From: Lumbricus terrestris
Lineage: Eukaryota; Annelida; Clitellata; Crassiclitellata; Lumbricidae
Assembly (NCBI GenBank): GCA_949752735.1
Contig: OX457052.1
Coordinates: 38,732,457 to 38,796,456, forward strand
Direction of reading: 5' to 3'
Length of the DNA stretch: 64,000 nt
In this document: piece after piece, positions 1 through 12,717 of the stretch
How the letters are laid out: each line of letters begins with the position of its first letter
How positions within the stretch are numbered: position 1 is the first letter of the stretch
Translations under genes and position numbers: made by a program
The notes under the pieces: generated by a model
Told to the model about the DNA's origin: nothing
The model's database searches: none
The model's input: only the letters and a program-made list of their open reading frames with translations

Positions 1-82
1 CGGAAGCATGTTCCAAACGTGGATGAATAATTATTAGGTACAGTGGCGGAAAGAACTAGATCTACCATTTGGAAATGAGTAA

Positions 83-399
83 GAGAGAGCGCGAGTAAGA
101 GACGAGGGAGTTAGGGAAGTTGATGGCTAGACGAGGAAGTCAAATTTAATGTGGACTTCGCATCACCATGAGGGTAGCGGTAGTTGCGAGCTTTCTCAAA
201 AACTTGGAAGTGCACCAATGAAACCATTCCTTATACGGGCAGGACTTCTCTCGGCTCTATGTGTGCGGGCAACCCCAAGCACCCTTATATAAGTGGCTGC
301 TGTAAGGACAGTTTTGTGATCTTGCGTTGTTCTTGCGTGAATGTAGAGGAAAGAACCGAGACTTTGTTCAATTGTCGCACTTGGTTGTCAGCGCCATCG
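83..399 (+). promoter_or_regulatory. Promoter and 5' UTR exon of gene A
   Basis: A purine-rich stretch at about 83-120 is followed by GAGGAAGTCAAAT at 133. A degenerate copy of the cluster's shared box, AAACCATTCCTTATACGGGC, lies at 221-240 with CArG-like core CCTTATACGG at 229-238. TATATAAG is at 286-293. Transcription probably starts near 310-320, and the non-coding first exon ends at 399 before gtaagg. This is the most diverged of the six promoter copies, but the order and spacing of its elements match the others. Confidence 0.6.
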
Positions 400-997
400 G
401 TAAGGCCGTCAGAATGTGATGGACTGCATAGTGATTACTGTGGCCAAGGGAACCCGACTACTGTTGCTACTCATGATGATGATGTCAGAAATTATTGTCG
501 AAATTGTGCGGTATCGTTTAGCACTTTAGCGCAAAGAAATCTGAAAAGTTACATTTATACGTGATCGTAATCGCAATCGCAATCTCCAAATTTATAAGGG
601 GTCACTCGAAAGTCAAGCGCAGAGCATCAGCTTATTCACGAGCGCTGTTTCTAGTCAGTGGGGTTGTCCAATAGAGTAGTCCGAAGGAGGCCGTAGTCTT
701 TGTACCGAAGAATCAGAAATGTCAGAGTATATCTGCTAGGATAGGTAGCGTTTAGGTGAAGAATTGGAGGGTGGGAGATCAGTTGAGTCAGAGTAAGAGT
801 GGTTCTGAGTGGGTAAGGATGTGAGACTTTGGTTTAAAATGGAAAGCCCCGAGGAATGATTGGATAGAGGAGCCTGAGGAAGGTGATGGTGGTGATAATG
901 ACCAACAGGGATGGCTGAACACTTAATAATGACCTGCCTGCTTGCTATTTGTTTCAGTTTCCTTCTGTGTCGTGGGTCTACCTCGACAATCCAAACG

Positions 998-2909
998 ATG
1001 TCTGTGCGTAAGAACCTCTCTTTGACCACAGGCATCTTCTTTGTTGTCTTCGTTCTGGGCGGCGTCTCGGCTCAGAATCACCTTCAACTTTCACCTCGTA
1101 AGTCAGTAACTTTCGGGTTTTTTCTCGCTTTTATACCCGTATTAGTCCTTCGGCTAGAGAACGGAAACTATCAAAATCAAGCAAACTGAACGAACAAGCA
1201 ACATATTCATCTTTTACAGCAGCGGTTCCCAACCCGTGGCCCGCGGGCCAAAAGTGGCCCGCCAGGCCTAAGAAAATGGCCCGCCAGGTCTCAGAAAATG
1301 ACCCTCATCTCTCAAAGAATTATAAAAAAAATATATGAAAAGTGAACAATTTGGACAGGATGGAACACATTATTATTTTCTATTACAAATTATTATATAA
1401 AAACGTCGGTAAATAACATCAAGCATTATGGTTTGAGTCAATTAATAACAACTTTATATGCTTTTAGTTAATACAATGTTAACCTTGTGGCCCCCTAATG
1501 TCCTTCAACTACGAAAAAGTGGCCCTCGTGGCCTCCAACTTAGAAAAAGTGGCCCTCAAGTCAAAAAAGATTGGGAACCACTGATATAGACCAATATTGT
1601 GTCAAAGTGTCATCTAAAACTCTAAATATTACATTCTATTTTAAGGCTTAACTCGCTTAAGACAGTCATAATGGACTACCAATGTAAAGGACCATAAACT
1701 GAAACCGGAAACGATCATGATCTTGAACATCGTATAAGCTTATGTGAAGCTCGGAGTGCAGTTCAATGCTTGTGCAGTGTGTTTGTCTCATGCCTATGTG
1801 TGGTATACACCCCTAAACTTTGCAGCATGATTGAGAACAGTGGTAAGAGGTTCAACAGTGCATGCAGGGAGACCGATGAGGTCTGAACTGCGGTAGACAT
1901 TTCGAGATATGACCAAAGCCTTCTATATAGTGTGCAGACTGCGCTGCATAGACATTACTTTTTTCATTTAGATATTTCTTGAGAAGCATTGAATGTCATC
2001 AAGTTGTCACTGAAGCAGTTCTCAATCTCAACAATAATACTGATGACTGTTTTCCTAAGCAGCCATTTCAGACTTCGAGCACTTAAATAAATTCTCATGT
2101 ATGACAGGACAAGCGAGTGCACAGATTCAATGTGCAATTGTGCATGCATCTTGTCACCAAGAATTTTTATTATTCGACATGTCATTTCTTCATTGAACAT
2201 GTGTGAAGAGATCCAGCAATTCATTGCTGGGTTTACTGTCTGGAACATAATCAGTGCTGCCAGAATAATACTCTTGTTTGGGTATAGGCATTATGGACTG
2301 TAAAACTTAATTTAGACATTCTTACATTTGGACAAAATAGGCCTATTGACAAAAACCTTACGGGTACTTTTTTTTACCACCTTGTACACACTCCTACACT
2401 TGTCTATGTTTGAAATGGTGGATGTTTGAGTGCAATAAAGCATACATACAGAGTATGTGAATTTGTATTATATTTACTGGATTCTCAAGTTAGTTACTAT
2501 AAATTTATGTAAAAAATTTAAATAATTAAATAAGTTGAAAAATCAAACAAACAACATTCTTCTGTGAAAATATTATTATTCTTACTTTTAGTTATTATGA
2601 CAACTCATTATTTCTCTGTATTTTACCAAGGAACAATTTATTTAGACTGAAAATTAATTTCTTATAGATATTTGTGCAATGCCTGTTATAGTGCAAACCT
2701 CAAAAATCCATGCAAATATTTTCGAATTTTTTTCCGATTTCCCATCATGTGTCTGTAGCAGGTGTTCAACCTGGTTCCTTCCTGATTCTAAATATGTATA
2801 TCTTTTGCTTGTTCTCATAATATGCTCAATGTTATCAATAGCTCCCGGACTATATGCCTACATTCTGTATCCACTGCTTGTACCCATGTTATTTTTGTTT
2901 CTTTGGCAA

Positions 2910-2940
<31 letters not shown>

Positions 2941-5900
2941 AAATAAATAAATAAGTAAGAACAAATGCTCGCATACATGACAGTAACCGTTCTGATGCGC
3001 AATGTCCAATTTATACCTATTAGCTGCTTGCTTTTGTGAGGTTCTATATTTACATTGGTTTCTTATTAGCTTATTTTTGGCCTGCTAATTCATTTCGTTG
3101 TCTTACATTTAGGCCTATATATAAACATTCATTTTCTTACTTGTCTTTTTTATTATTTCTATTAAATGCTTTTTATTTACTACTCTACCTTCCTGTTTGT
3201 CATTTCTCATTAATTTAAAGCTGTCCAATTCTTCTTCATGAATTTGCAAACATTAATCTTATATACACTATTACACTTAACCTTCTTATTGCACCAAAAG
3301 TAGAATCTTTGTCGCTGATTTTAGCCAGCGAATCAGAGTCGCAGGAAGAAATCCAGGAAATGCTTCGAGAAGTTGAGCTCGTGCTCGAGTCGAAGATGAA
3401 GAGCAATGTCCAAGAGTCGGAAGTGGAAGATCACGAGGATGATCGTGGAAACGATGTCGTAGCTAACACCAAACTCTGCAACTGTTCAGGGTACAAGTGT
3501 TCCTGCTGCCAACTCATTCGAATCAGAATACACCGTCAGACAAGTGAGTAAATTCAGGAACGTGTTCACCGAATCTGGATTCAAAAACACACAGGCCTAC
3601 CATTTGTTGAAGAACAAAACCCGGCTTTGAGAAAGCCGGTGTGACGAAACAGAATAGAGGCCTATCCCGTAATAATCTTATCCCCAGATGAAGAGAAGTT
3701 TAAAAACAACCATTTCGCGTGTGCTTATTAATTTCTGCAAATTGACGTCCATTTCATTTTGTTTTTGAACATTGCCACTAACAGTTGTGTTTATTCGTAC
3801 TAATTAACGTTGGTTGGTTTGGTTTTAGAGCACTGAGAACATTTAGAACACTGAAGAACACCTAAGAACACTTGGAATCACTAACTAAATTCGAGTTGCT
3901 TTGCTCTGAGCACTGCATAGGACATTTAAAACAATTGGAGTCACTTTAAATTTATCAACAATTATTATACTCATTTTAAAACAATACACTGGTAGATAGA
4001 ATGGTTCATCTCCGAAATTAATTCACCCCTCCGGATAGCTTTAAGGGAGGGGCAGAATATCCCGCGCTGTAGAAAAGTCTGCAGGCATAGAAACAGCGAC
4101 TTTTGTTGAGAATCATCGTAAAAATTCTTGAAGCTGCTAGACCTAAGTTTGGAGTCAAAACTCATGAAGGTCGATAGGATCGTAATCGTAATCTCGGGAC
4201 TTCTACAACACACACGAATGCCAAGTCTCTGGAACCAGCTTATTCGCAGGCGCTCAATCAAACCAAAGTCGATTGGCAGGATTCAAGATCCTGAGAGTCA
4301 GGGGAGGAGCGAGACAGACTGCTAGGGTGAATTATGTTTAGAGTCAAAACGGTGTGGGAGGTTGGGACGTGGAAGAATCAGGATGGGATCTGTGAAAAAG
4401 CACTGTTGTCATTTTCTAGTGAAGACCTGTGTGAATATATCGGGAGGTGGAGTTTGGGTGACTTCGCATGATGGGTCAGATGATAGAAGAGCTTGCGATA
4501 ATGTTGCATATGCCTGTGGATCCCGGACAGTTAAACGTGTAATTGACTAATTTATAGGATCGACTACAACGATAGCATTGTATTTCAATTGCTGTTAAAT
4601 TACGGAAGAAAGCTGTAGGCTACGTGTAGACGCCGACATGGGTGGTGTTTGGTTTCCGTTCTTGAAATGGCTAAAGCCTTCTTGGGGGGGCTAAGCCCGG
4701 AAACATATAGGCTACCATTTACACGGTAAAAAATAAATGAATCTGGGTCTTCTTGGGGGGTCTTCTAGCCCCGGATAAACTCCACCCGGACGCCGAGCGA
4801 TTTTCAACAACATTTTTTGGGCACCTAACAAATTCAGTTCTCAGCAGATTGGATGTACCTTGGATTTTATAACCTCCTAATTTCAATCATCCATTCCACT
4901 GATATGATGATATAGTTTGATGCCGTAGTTATCTAATCTACTGCTGCGATAATTTAATCTGCTGCTGAACCGATTTTATGTTGTACAGGTTGCCTCTATG
5001 TGACTTATATACCAGGGAACAGGACAATTCTGGCCTCTCTAACGTACGGATCAATCGCGATCTTCTCAGGAAGAGTAGTTCCAGGTGGGTCTATCATGAA
5101 AGTCTGAGGCACTTTTGTGCTGTTCTAGCCTATATTATGACACACTCCTAATGAGCAATGGCATTTTTCATCTACACACATTAACTTCTTTAACGCTGCG
5201 ATCATAATGTTCAACTTTAAAAGAGATTTTATATAAAGCGCCATTACCGCATTATGCTATGCGCAGTGCATTTTTTTTATCGTAGGCTACAAATCTGGCT
5301 ATATTATAACTTCGCCTCAGACTAACCAAGGAAGTCTCAACCTGTGCCAAGCAACAAAATTATGGAGGAGGGTTTCGCGACGAGCTTGCAACCCATCCGT
5401 GTAAAAGAGCTAACAACAGAAACAATGCAACAGATTCACTAGGCCTATCTAAATCAAATAGCGTCTAGGGAATAGGCAAGGACAATGAGGGCGTATAATA
5501 TTCGCATAATAAACCTATGATAGATTGTGTACAGCCAAACTTCTACACGAAAGTCTCGATCGGACTTAGACCTGATTCTCTCGACAAAGTTTCTATCAGA
5601 TAATTATGGGAACATAGAATGCGAGATGATGAATTGATAAATTATCTCATCATCTCATCACCTGCGCCAGTCATATATGATTATACAGTAGTCTTAAACC
5701 ATTACACCTTATTGATTCCTTTCTCCTTCTCCAGCATAATGTGATTGGCAAACACCAGAACACGAGACTTCCACATCCGATTCACTCAACCCACGTTACC
5801 CACGTAGTAATTCTATAAAGTAATTGTTGAAGTTTTCAGCTCTAATTTTGCGGTAATTAATTGTAGTTTCTCTGAATTTAAATGACTCTTCAATTAGGGG

Positions 5901-6329
5901 AGTTCTGGGGACGGGGACAATCTAATTACTTGCCGCGCTTTCTTTATCACTGATGCGCCTTGTAAACGCGTTTGTGTAGGCCTAGCTGTTCTTTTCTAAG
6001 TTCATGCCAACTGTTTGCATTCATTTTGCACGTGTCGCATTGTGAAAATGATGTTGCTTATTTTTCCATAAATCGATTCGAACGCAGTTTCAAGGTTGCC
6101 GCCGCAACCTATATGCGTCAGAGCTCCTAGAAGAATCTCAAGGTGGGGCACCGTGTGCATCCAATTCACCGACTTCACATTTTTGCGCCGAAACACTTTA
6201 TACGGATGCTCCAAGTTCACTTTTCGTGCATCCGGCACTGTGACAAACGTCGACTTTGGCTGCTTCAAATTGAAAGTCCGAAGCGACTTCCAACATGAGA
6301 ATGATGAAGAGGAACTTCTGTATCTCTAA
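998..6329 (+). CDS. Gene A: secreted acidic Cys-rich protein, DUF4773-like (4 coding exons)
   Basis: Coding exons are 998-1097, 3325-3543, 4989-5084 and 6088-6329, joined by phase-1 introns; the total of 657 nt gives 218 residues. Exon 1 starts after acceptor tttcag at 957. The ATG at 998 is chosen because all paralogs begin MS/MF at this point. Residues 1-25 are a signal peptide with likely cleavage after VSA. Residues 36-60 are a Glu-rich amphipathic segment and 64-77 an acidic linker. Cysteines fall at 85, 87, 92, 94, 95 (CNCSGYKCSCC), 108, 148, 162, 179 and 197, ten in all and the family number. Exon 3 is one codon longer than in the paralogs and holds an NRT sequon. The protein ends at ELLYL; remnants of the longer tail seen in C and D (ending in a Pro-Trp codon pair and TGA) lie just past the stop, so the C-terminus was shortened by a mutation. 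Product presumably extracellular; molecular function unknown. Confidence 0.8.
1220..1583. mobile_element. hAT-like MITE
   Basis: The ends CAGCGGTTCCCAACC and GATTGGGAACCACTG are inverted, in the style of hAT termini. The interior repeats GTGGCCC(G/T)C blocks. No clean 8-bp target duplication is visible. It lies in intron 1 of gene A. Confidence 0.6.
2780..2953 (+). repeat. LINE-like 3' tail with (AAAT)n
   Basis: A unique-looking tail ends in CTTTGGCAATAAATAAATAA and about 45 bp of AAAT repeats (2909-2953). This is typical of a retroposed 3' end. No coding part is recognisable. It lies in intron 1 of gene A. Confidence 0.45.
4637..4788. mobile_element. Family-M MITE with 8-bp target duplication
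   Basis: The element starts CATGGGTGGTGTTT and ends AAACTCCACCCG. It is flanked on both sides by GACGCCGA (4629-4636 and 4789-4796). Other copies lie at 41683-41840 and 44660-45672. The 8-bp duplication fits the hAT class. It lies in intron 2 of gene A. Confidence 0.7.
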
Positions 6330-7380
6330 ACCTCAGCGAAAGATCCGGAATCAATTCACCCATGGTGAAGGTCAGATGGAAAATCAGGCACTCCGATAAC
6401 AAGAAGAATTCTTCAAAACTCATCTGTCAGTTTATTCAGTCATTTTCTTAGCAGATCCTCCATCTAGCTTTTATAAGTTTCAAAATATTCAGATGTGGTC
6501 TTGTTTTTTGTAGGCCTACACGAATGTCTTTCTGCTAAGAATGATAATCAGACCTTGTATCCTAAGAGTTCCGATAAACATTATGTTTGACAATTTTATC
6601 ATAATTATCTCAAAAGTTAATATTGCTTAATAATACAAATTTGCAGTGTTCAGTAATAGTGTATCTTCCACGCACGATTGCATAAGCCTACTGTGGTCAT
6701 CTTTACGGTTTCATTTCCGGTGCATATTTTGAAATGTCCGTCCTATATTTCCTCCACTGTGTGCTGGAATGTGTGAACTTGTAATTGCGAATTCAGTTAT
6801 GATTTTTGAAAGTAAATCTTTATTGTAGACCATAATAGTAATTCTGGTAACAGTTTTGTATACCTTATCCATCTCATACTTTCTGCACGCACTTTGATTA
6901 ATGTGTCCAATGGGGCAGCTGCTGAAATGCTGATAGTTCTGTGGTTAAACCTTGGAATAGTAATTATAAATATGCCCAGAGTAAATATTGACTTGAATTT
7001 CATCGCATTTTGCATTCGTTGAAGGCCCTACTAAGCCTGTACAATGTCATGTCATTTGGTTAGATAAGAATCGGTGCACTTAGTCGACAGGAAAGGTAGA
7101 AAATGTAAAATTGTCATAATATTATGGTATTTGGTTTCGTAGTTAGACCTACATCCATAAAATGCAGTTATTGATTGAAGAGATTGCTTCAAAAACCCAG
7201 GTAGTTTTTCATTCATATCTTATACTATATTTTTACATAAATTTGCATTTTTTTCTTATTGCTGCATGCTGTTTTATATTTTATGGACCCTTTTGACATT
7301 TAGTCTGTAGCCTGCATTCCGTTCCATTTATTAAAAAACTTCCTTTTAGTGTAGGACTATTATCTGTATTTGGATTTGCA

Positions 7381-7386
7381 AATAAA
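7381..7386 (+). terminator. Poly(A) signal of gene A
   Basis: AATAAA is embedded in GGATTTGCAAATAAAATATG, about 1.05 kb after the stop codon. The same context recurs after genes B and F. Confidence 0.65.
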
Positions 7387-7440
7387 ATATGCTGCATGGT
7401 AAAGATTTACTTTTGTTCGACCCTCTTCTTTAGGTGCTCT

Positions 7441-7870
7441 GCCAAGTGACAGGTTCAAACGTCCAATGTCTCCACTCTCCACCTTTCACGCTGTTGTGCC
7501 ACGTCCTTAAGTAACTGTTCTCTGTATCCCTCCTCCATCATCCCGTTCAGAAATTTTTTTCTAGGTCTTCCTCTGCACCTCTTTCCCTCACGAATTTCTC
7601 TAGCTGTTCCATTGATACGTTTTTCTTGGGAGCTGTAGAGAGGTGGTTTTCCGTTGCCTTCCTCTCGGTGGTTTTTTTCCTGGAGACACCCTCTCCTAGC
7701 GTCGATATCTTCTATCGTCCGTCCTTCGGCTTCTTCGCCCATGGGGCATCGCATAATTATGTATAATAAGCTACCGGCGATTATTCGGTCGTCCACCTCG
7801 CACTCTGCTTCCAACAGGGGGAAAACGTGTAGGTGGCGTGGTAGCAGTTGGGTAGCAGACGCTATTTGAG
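7441..7870 (-). mobile_element. LINE 3' end fragment (RTE/jockey-like tail)
   Basis: On the minus strand a degenerate frame (about 7814-7455) carries GNGKPPL, then GRPRKKFLNGMMEEGYREQLL and QQRERWR. This is the basic GRPR...YxxLL...RxxWR end common in non-LTR retrotransposon polyproteins. The reverse transcriptase core is missing. It interrupts a duplicated 3' flank that is continuous after gene D. Confidence 0.5.
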
Positions 7871-7914
7871 ACGTAGCCTATGCTACCTACCTCATCTCCA
7901 AGCATTGTTCGACC

Positions 7915-8900
7915 TGTTTGACTGAAATCTAAGTGAATTCGATGTTTCTTAGAATATTGTAAAAGTTATGTAGAGGTGTGATAATGAACCAAGTGGAAGG
8001 CTGATTGCTTGGCAGGCTAAAAGTTTATAGTTGCCTTTTAAACACTTTCAGACCTATTTTCTTCAGTAGAATCATCAAGACACTTCACGTTGCACTCCGA
8101 ATGTGCACGACCTGTTTGCAGTTTATTCACACATTTTATTTATCCAACTCTAAAGACATCTTTCCATGAGATCCATTCCGGTTCTCCAGTGCAATCGCCA
8201 CAAGACCTGGACGATCAGAGTGATTCCAAAGAAGGAAGTCCTATAGAGGGTTAATCTTGTCGCATTCTTCCAAAATCATTCGATGCACATTATGCCGGTG
8301 CAAAAAGTTTCAGTCGAAAGCAACTGATTATATAAGCTTAGTCTAGGAATAGTTCGTCTAAGCTTTAATTAGCAGCACAACTTGAAACTTGTCGTTTGAT
8401 GTGCTTGTCGTATCATTAAGGCAACTTCCAGCAGTATAAATTTTAAAAATCGACATTAGCCTACGCTTTAGATTTGGAGGTCTTAGATATGGATCAGCAC
8501 CAAGAGTCTAACTAAGACATACGTAATCATTGTGCAGTTGTGGCCTATGGAATATGCATGCGAACGTCATTATTTTTCCTAGTATAATTGCTAACACCAC
8601 AGTAGCAGGTTCACTACAGTAACTGACATCGCTACACGTAGTCCTTCTATAGTGTAGGCACACATTCTTGAGTTACATTTGCTAGCAGTGCCTGTAATTT
8701 AACGCAGGATCCGGTTTTGAGAATCAAACCATCGACCATACGACTGACTCTTTGACTATCTTCCACAAGTTAACAGTTAACTGCATGAGCTTAAACAGCC
8801 ATCTTCTGATTTATTTTTGGCATCAACATCGATTTGAACCAAGGTGAATCAGACGCAGAAATACGACAATCGAGACTTCTTTCACCAATAAAACTTTGTT
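7915..8900. repeat. Duplicated 3' flank of gene A
   Basis: This non-coding segment matches 36058-37530 downstream of gene D. Shared landmarks include TTTATAGTTGCCTTTT, a GTCGAAAG-centred block, and GACGCAGAAATACGAC at the right end. Similarity is interrupted by indels. It shows that the tandem duplication unit included about 2.5 kb past the stop codon. No conserved reading frame was seen. Confidence 0.6.
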
Positions 8901-8925
8901 GTTTCAAAGATCTGTCAGGCCATTC

Positions 8926-9400
8926 TTAGCTAGGCGTGACTGGGAGTGATCCTGAGTAGGTTCGGTATGAATGAATGAATGAATGAGCCAATGAATGTTT
9001 GCGTACAGGCACGCACGCATGCGTACTATAGCGACCCTTCAATTCATACAATTCATTCGAGTGTTTATATAGCGCCTCTTCAAGAAAACTACTCAGAGGC
9101 CCTCCCGACTCCAGCACGGTCAAACAGAACAGTTTTAAGTGCTTATAGAATGTGTCAGAGAGTGATCTAGGGAAAAGGCGCAGCTCAAGTGGGAGGGCAT
9201 TCCATACCACCGGGCCAACCACAGAAAAAGCACGACTCTGCATGATGGAGGTACGAGCAAACGGGACCAAGAGCACAGCCGACCTTGGGGCCGACCAGTC
9301 CGAGTAGGCCTACTTGACACAGGTCGACAAAGATCAAGTAGGTAAGTTGGAGCAAGACCTAGCTGGCATCGCCCTATCAGGGAAGAGATCAAGCTTGCTA
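8926..9400 (-). mobile_element. CR1/L2-like LINE, 3' end of ORF and tail
   Basis: Two minus frames, offset by a frameshift, read as a LINE reverse transcriptase C-terminus: LGLAPTYLLDLC, then FARTSIMQSRAFSVVGPVVW and WNALPLELRLF. The 3' tail (GGGAGGGCCTCTGAGTAG, then GGCGCTATATAAAC and ATGA repeats) is shared with the SINE-1 family of this window. The 5' part is missing. Confidence 0.65.
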
Positions 9401-9408
9401 CTCAGAGG

Positions 9409-9600
9409 CGCTTCGTTCTCTTCGTTCTGAGCGACGCCCTGGCAAAGAGGGACCTTGAACTTTCACCTCGTAAGTTAACCAATCAGATTGTTTCTTCACT
9501 CACGCATATAATCATGCGAACATTAGCAAGGACGAACGCTCTTGTGTAGACCTATAAAATTATGTCCTGTTTATAGATTTCATCCTTATTACAGCGGTCT
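9409..9600 (+). pseudogene. Truncated exon 1 of a lost cluster gene
   Basis: From about 9411 the sequence matches the second half of gene D exon 1 (signal-peptide core ending in the ALAKR region, then ELSPR) with an intact donor gtaagt after 9469. It continues into matching intron sequence (GCGAACATTAGCAAGGACGA). The ATG and the first half of the signal peptide are gone, replaced by LINE/SINE-tail sequence ending CTACTCAGAGGCG. No other exons of this copy were found before gene B, so it is a dead fragment. Confidence 0.75.
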
Positions 9601-9609
9601 ATTTTATTA

Positions 9610-11060
9610 ACCTAATTACTTATTTACAATGTGCCTATAACTTACCCATCTATCTACTGGCTTCTACTCAGGCCCGGATCTTGGTTGTGAGGGCACAAGC
9701 AGCCAACTGCAATTCGGTTCCCAAAACAAACATTAGCGAAGTCGACTTCCTGCCAACTCGGTATTGACAATACCATAATTATGTAGGTCTAAGCCTGTAA
9801 AAATAAAGCAAAGTCAAAACACAATGGTTAGTGAACATAATGGTTAGTGAACACAAAATTCAAATCAATCTCTTTCATTTACTACGAAAGCAATAATTTG
9901 CAAACAATTGCGTTTCGCTCAATTATTTTAATATCTGAAACCGAAGAAGGATGATAATAGCAGGGTGAAAATTGTTGGGAGGGCTGGGGTTCAACATGGT
10001 GGGGTTGTCTCCCTGAAAATCCCATAGTAGGCCTAGGGTCCTCATTCTATTCTTCATTCTACTCCACATAAATCACGTCTGACCACAATTATTTTGCTTC
10101 AATTCTTATACCGACTGATAATGAAACTATTTTTGCATTCGCCTAAGTGAATGTGCGTTATTGTCACTTTGAACAACAGCGTGCGTTCTATCTTCTAAAA
10201 CGTTTCTATTCACAAGCACAATCTTGCAATCTTTGATGTAGGCAAAGTCCGCAATGATTATGTTCACCATAATTGTCCAGATCGTAAGCGACACTCTCAA
10301 TATTATTGTCGCATTATTAGACCTTCTATACTCAAAATAGCTAAGTAAAGTTAGTTAACCGTTCTCGAAGCATCGATGATTGCGTGTTACGGGTGCTGCT
10401 AAATTTTAGCCTTTTTCTTTTGACTCTCACTTCTATATTTTCTTTTATTCGAATATGGGTCTACACTCTACATCAACTAAATTAATGTGACAATTGAAAT
10501 AATATGAACAATTGTCGCAGTCACAATGGTGATTGCTTTACCTGTAGACACTATCTAACAGGCCACGCTTTAATAAACGACACTAATTTAGTAAGCTGGT
10601 TCTTTGGAATAAATATACGAGGACTTTTAAGATTTCTAGGTTTAGAAGTCAGGATAGGCTACCAGATAGACTGAAAAACCTAAAATTTTGAAGAGACAAC
10701 ATGAAGAGTTTAATGGAACCTAGATCAAAACTCCTTTCACATGTCGGCCTATAGCTGAATAATATTGAGTGTATTCCGATATAATTCAAATTATACATGT
10801 ACATGTACATGTACATGCACACCAGTTATGTAGCCTACATTTTTGTGCTGCAAGCAAAAGAAAGATATTTTTGAGCTCAAGAATAAATTCTAAGAAAAAT
10901 GTGAAATAGTGACTGATGAAAAAAAGGAATTTGTTTCCGTTTTTCCAGTTTTTTTCATTAGATGTATTTCAGGGACATTAAAAATATGGAAAGCGCTCGT
11001 AATAAGCTGCATATGACAGGGTTGGTGTAGAAATATTAGTATAATGAGGTAGCCTATCAT
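9610..11060. other. Intergenic, nothing recognised
   Basis: AT-rich sequence without a gene or a clear element. The only small repeat seen is (CATGTA)n at about 10793-10818. Confidence 0.5.
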
Positions 11061-11067
11061 AATAGCG

Positions 11068-11391
11068 AGAGCGACATACGTCTGTTGGTTGCAACGGACT
11101 GCGGTTCAAGCCCCGGGCTGGGAGTTGACATTAAGAGATTTAGATATCTCGGGCTAGCACGTGTGGGACGCAGGGGCGCAAGCTCATGCGGAGCGACCTT
11201 GGGCAAGTTGCTTGCCCATCATTGTCTGTGGGGAAGGGAAGGCAACGGGAAACCACCTCACTCATCTCATCTCCGGGTGGCGAAAGTCATAGACCTGCTT
11301 TCGGGCAGAGAACCATCATCTCATCTCCGGGTGGCGAAAGTCATAGAACCTGCCTTCGGGCAGAGAACCATCATCATCATCATAATAGGTA
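11068..11391 (+). mobile_element. SINE-2 (tRNA-derived) with (ATC)n tail
   Basis: The head carries a B-box-like GGTTCAAGCCCCG, and the body includes CCTTGGGCAAGTTGCTTGCC and AAGGCAACGGGAAACCACC. A 50-bp piece (CTCATCTCCGGGTGGCGAAA onward) is duplicated in tandem before the ATC repeats. A reverse-oriented copy lies at 59214-59490. Confidence 0.7.
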
Positions 11392-11633
11392 GTGATTTCT
11401 TTGTTACGATTATAAAATAGGCTACCATGGTTAAATAGATTGTTCGATAGTTCCCCAAGAAGCTATTGCATCCTTACCTGATACCTTACATATTTACGTT
11501 AACTCTCATCGAAACAAGCGAAAATGCAATTTAATAGGAACACCCCGTTTTGTGGACGAGAGGAGGAGATGCGTTGCCCGATGTGCAGACCTGCACGGGA
11601 AGGACTAAGTATTAAGTAGGTACCCCGTTTTGA

Positions 11634-12410
11634 CAGTGGCGTAGCAATAGGTCGTGCAGTCCGTGCAGTGCAAATGGACCCTCGGCTGTCAGAGTAATTT
11701 GTTATTTTCAGAATATTCAGAATGTAATCAACTCCACATGTACAGCGCATGCTACGTAGGCTACTCAATGGCTTCATTGGCTTAAGCCGGAATATCCAAG
11801 CGCTGGATTTAAAACGCAACTCGTGTGCGGTGTAGGATACCTTCATAACAATATCTTTACTCTCTGCAGTCTTTGGCAGGAAGTAGTAGTAGAATTATAG
11901 GCCTAAATATTATAGTGTCACGGATTATGGAATATTATAATATAACTTGTAGTGCTTTGTACAATTTAATTGACAATTGCAAGATTAATTAATTTAAAAA
12001 TACTCCCTCAGTTAGTTTTAAGCATTACTTAGGCTGCGCTGCTAAGCGATAAGCACACAAAAAACGGGCAAAGAAGGTCCTCAAAATGTAAAAACTTTCC
12101 GTATTTAGACTATGCTTCAACAGATGAAACAACGTTTTCCGATAAATTTTATCCAGTACTCTGATTCAATTTTCTCTGGTAACCTCAGAAAATAAAAAAG
12201 TTTTATAAAAGTTTAAAGGGAAATGATAAAAATTGTAATAAATTATTTAAACAAATTAATTTCGAGTTCGAAAGATGCAAATTGAGTCTATCGCAAAAAA
12301 AGAGCCAGGCGTTTTGCACAACCGTTTTGTCTGAAATCGAGGGTTTCAAGCATTGAATGGGCCCACCACCAAAGTCTTGCACAGGGCCCCCGAAAACCTT
12401 GCTACGCAAA
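11634..12410. mobile_element. Degraded hAT-like element
   Basis: The left end CAGTGGCGTAGCAATAGG pairs imperfectly with CCTTGCTACGCAAATGCG on the right, with GGGCCC-type blocks next to the right end. No transposase is seen, and the right terminus is damaged. Confidence 0.45.
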
Positions 12411-12717
12411 TGCGTCCTGAAATTTTATTTAGCATAAATTATAGTGCTTTTACATGCCAATTTTGTAAGATGATACTTGACTAACAGTTACTGTAAATTG
12501 CACTGTATCAGTCTCTCTATGCAGCATAAATCATTTTATGATGAATTTTAAACTACATGTTTATTTGCATTAGTTGTGACGGTCTGTCATAAATGTTTGA
12601 TCGACTCAATGATTGTCTCTCTAAAAAGCTGTAAAAACAGATAAAGAAACCATAATTCTGGTAAAACTAGGACTGAATGCTGTTATGTGAAAGCATATTA
12701 TCATGTGCGTATGAGCA

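Noticed and set aside
911..1189. Upstream ATG at 911 as the gene A start
   Set aside because: It lies before the exon 1 acceptor (957). The ATG at 998 aligns with the start in all six genes and gives a clean signal peptide.
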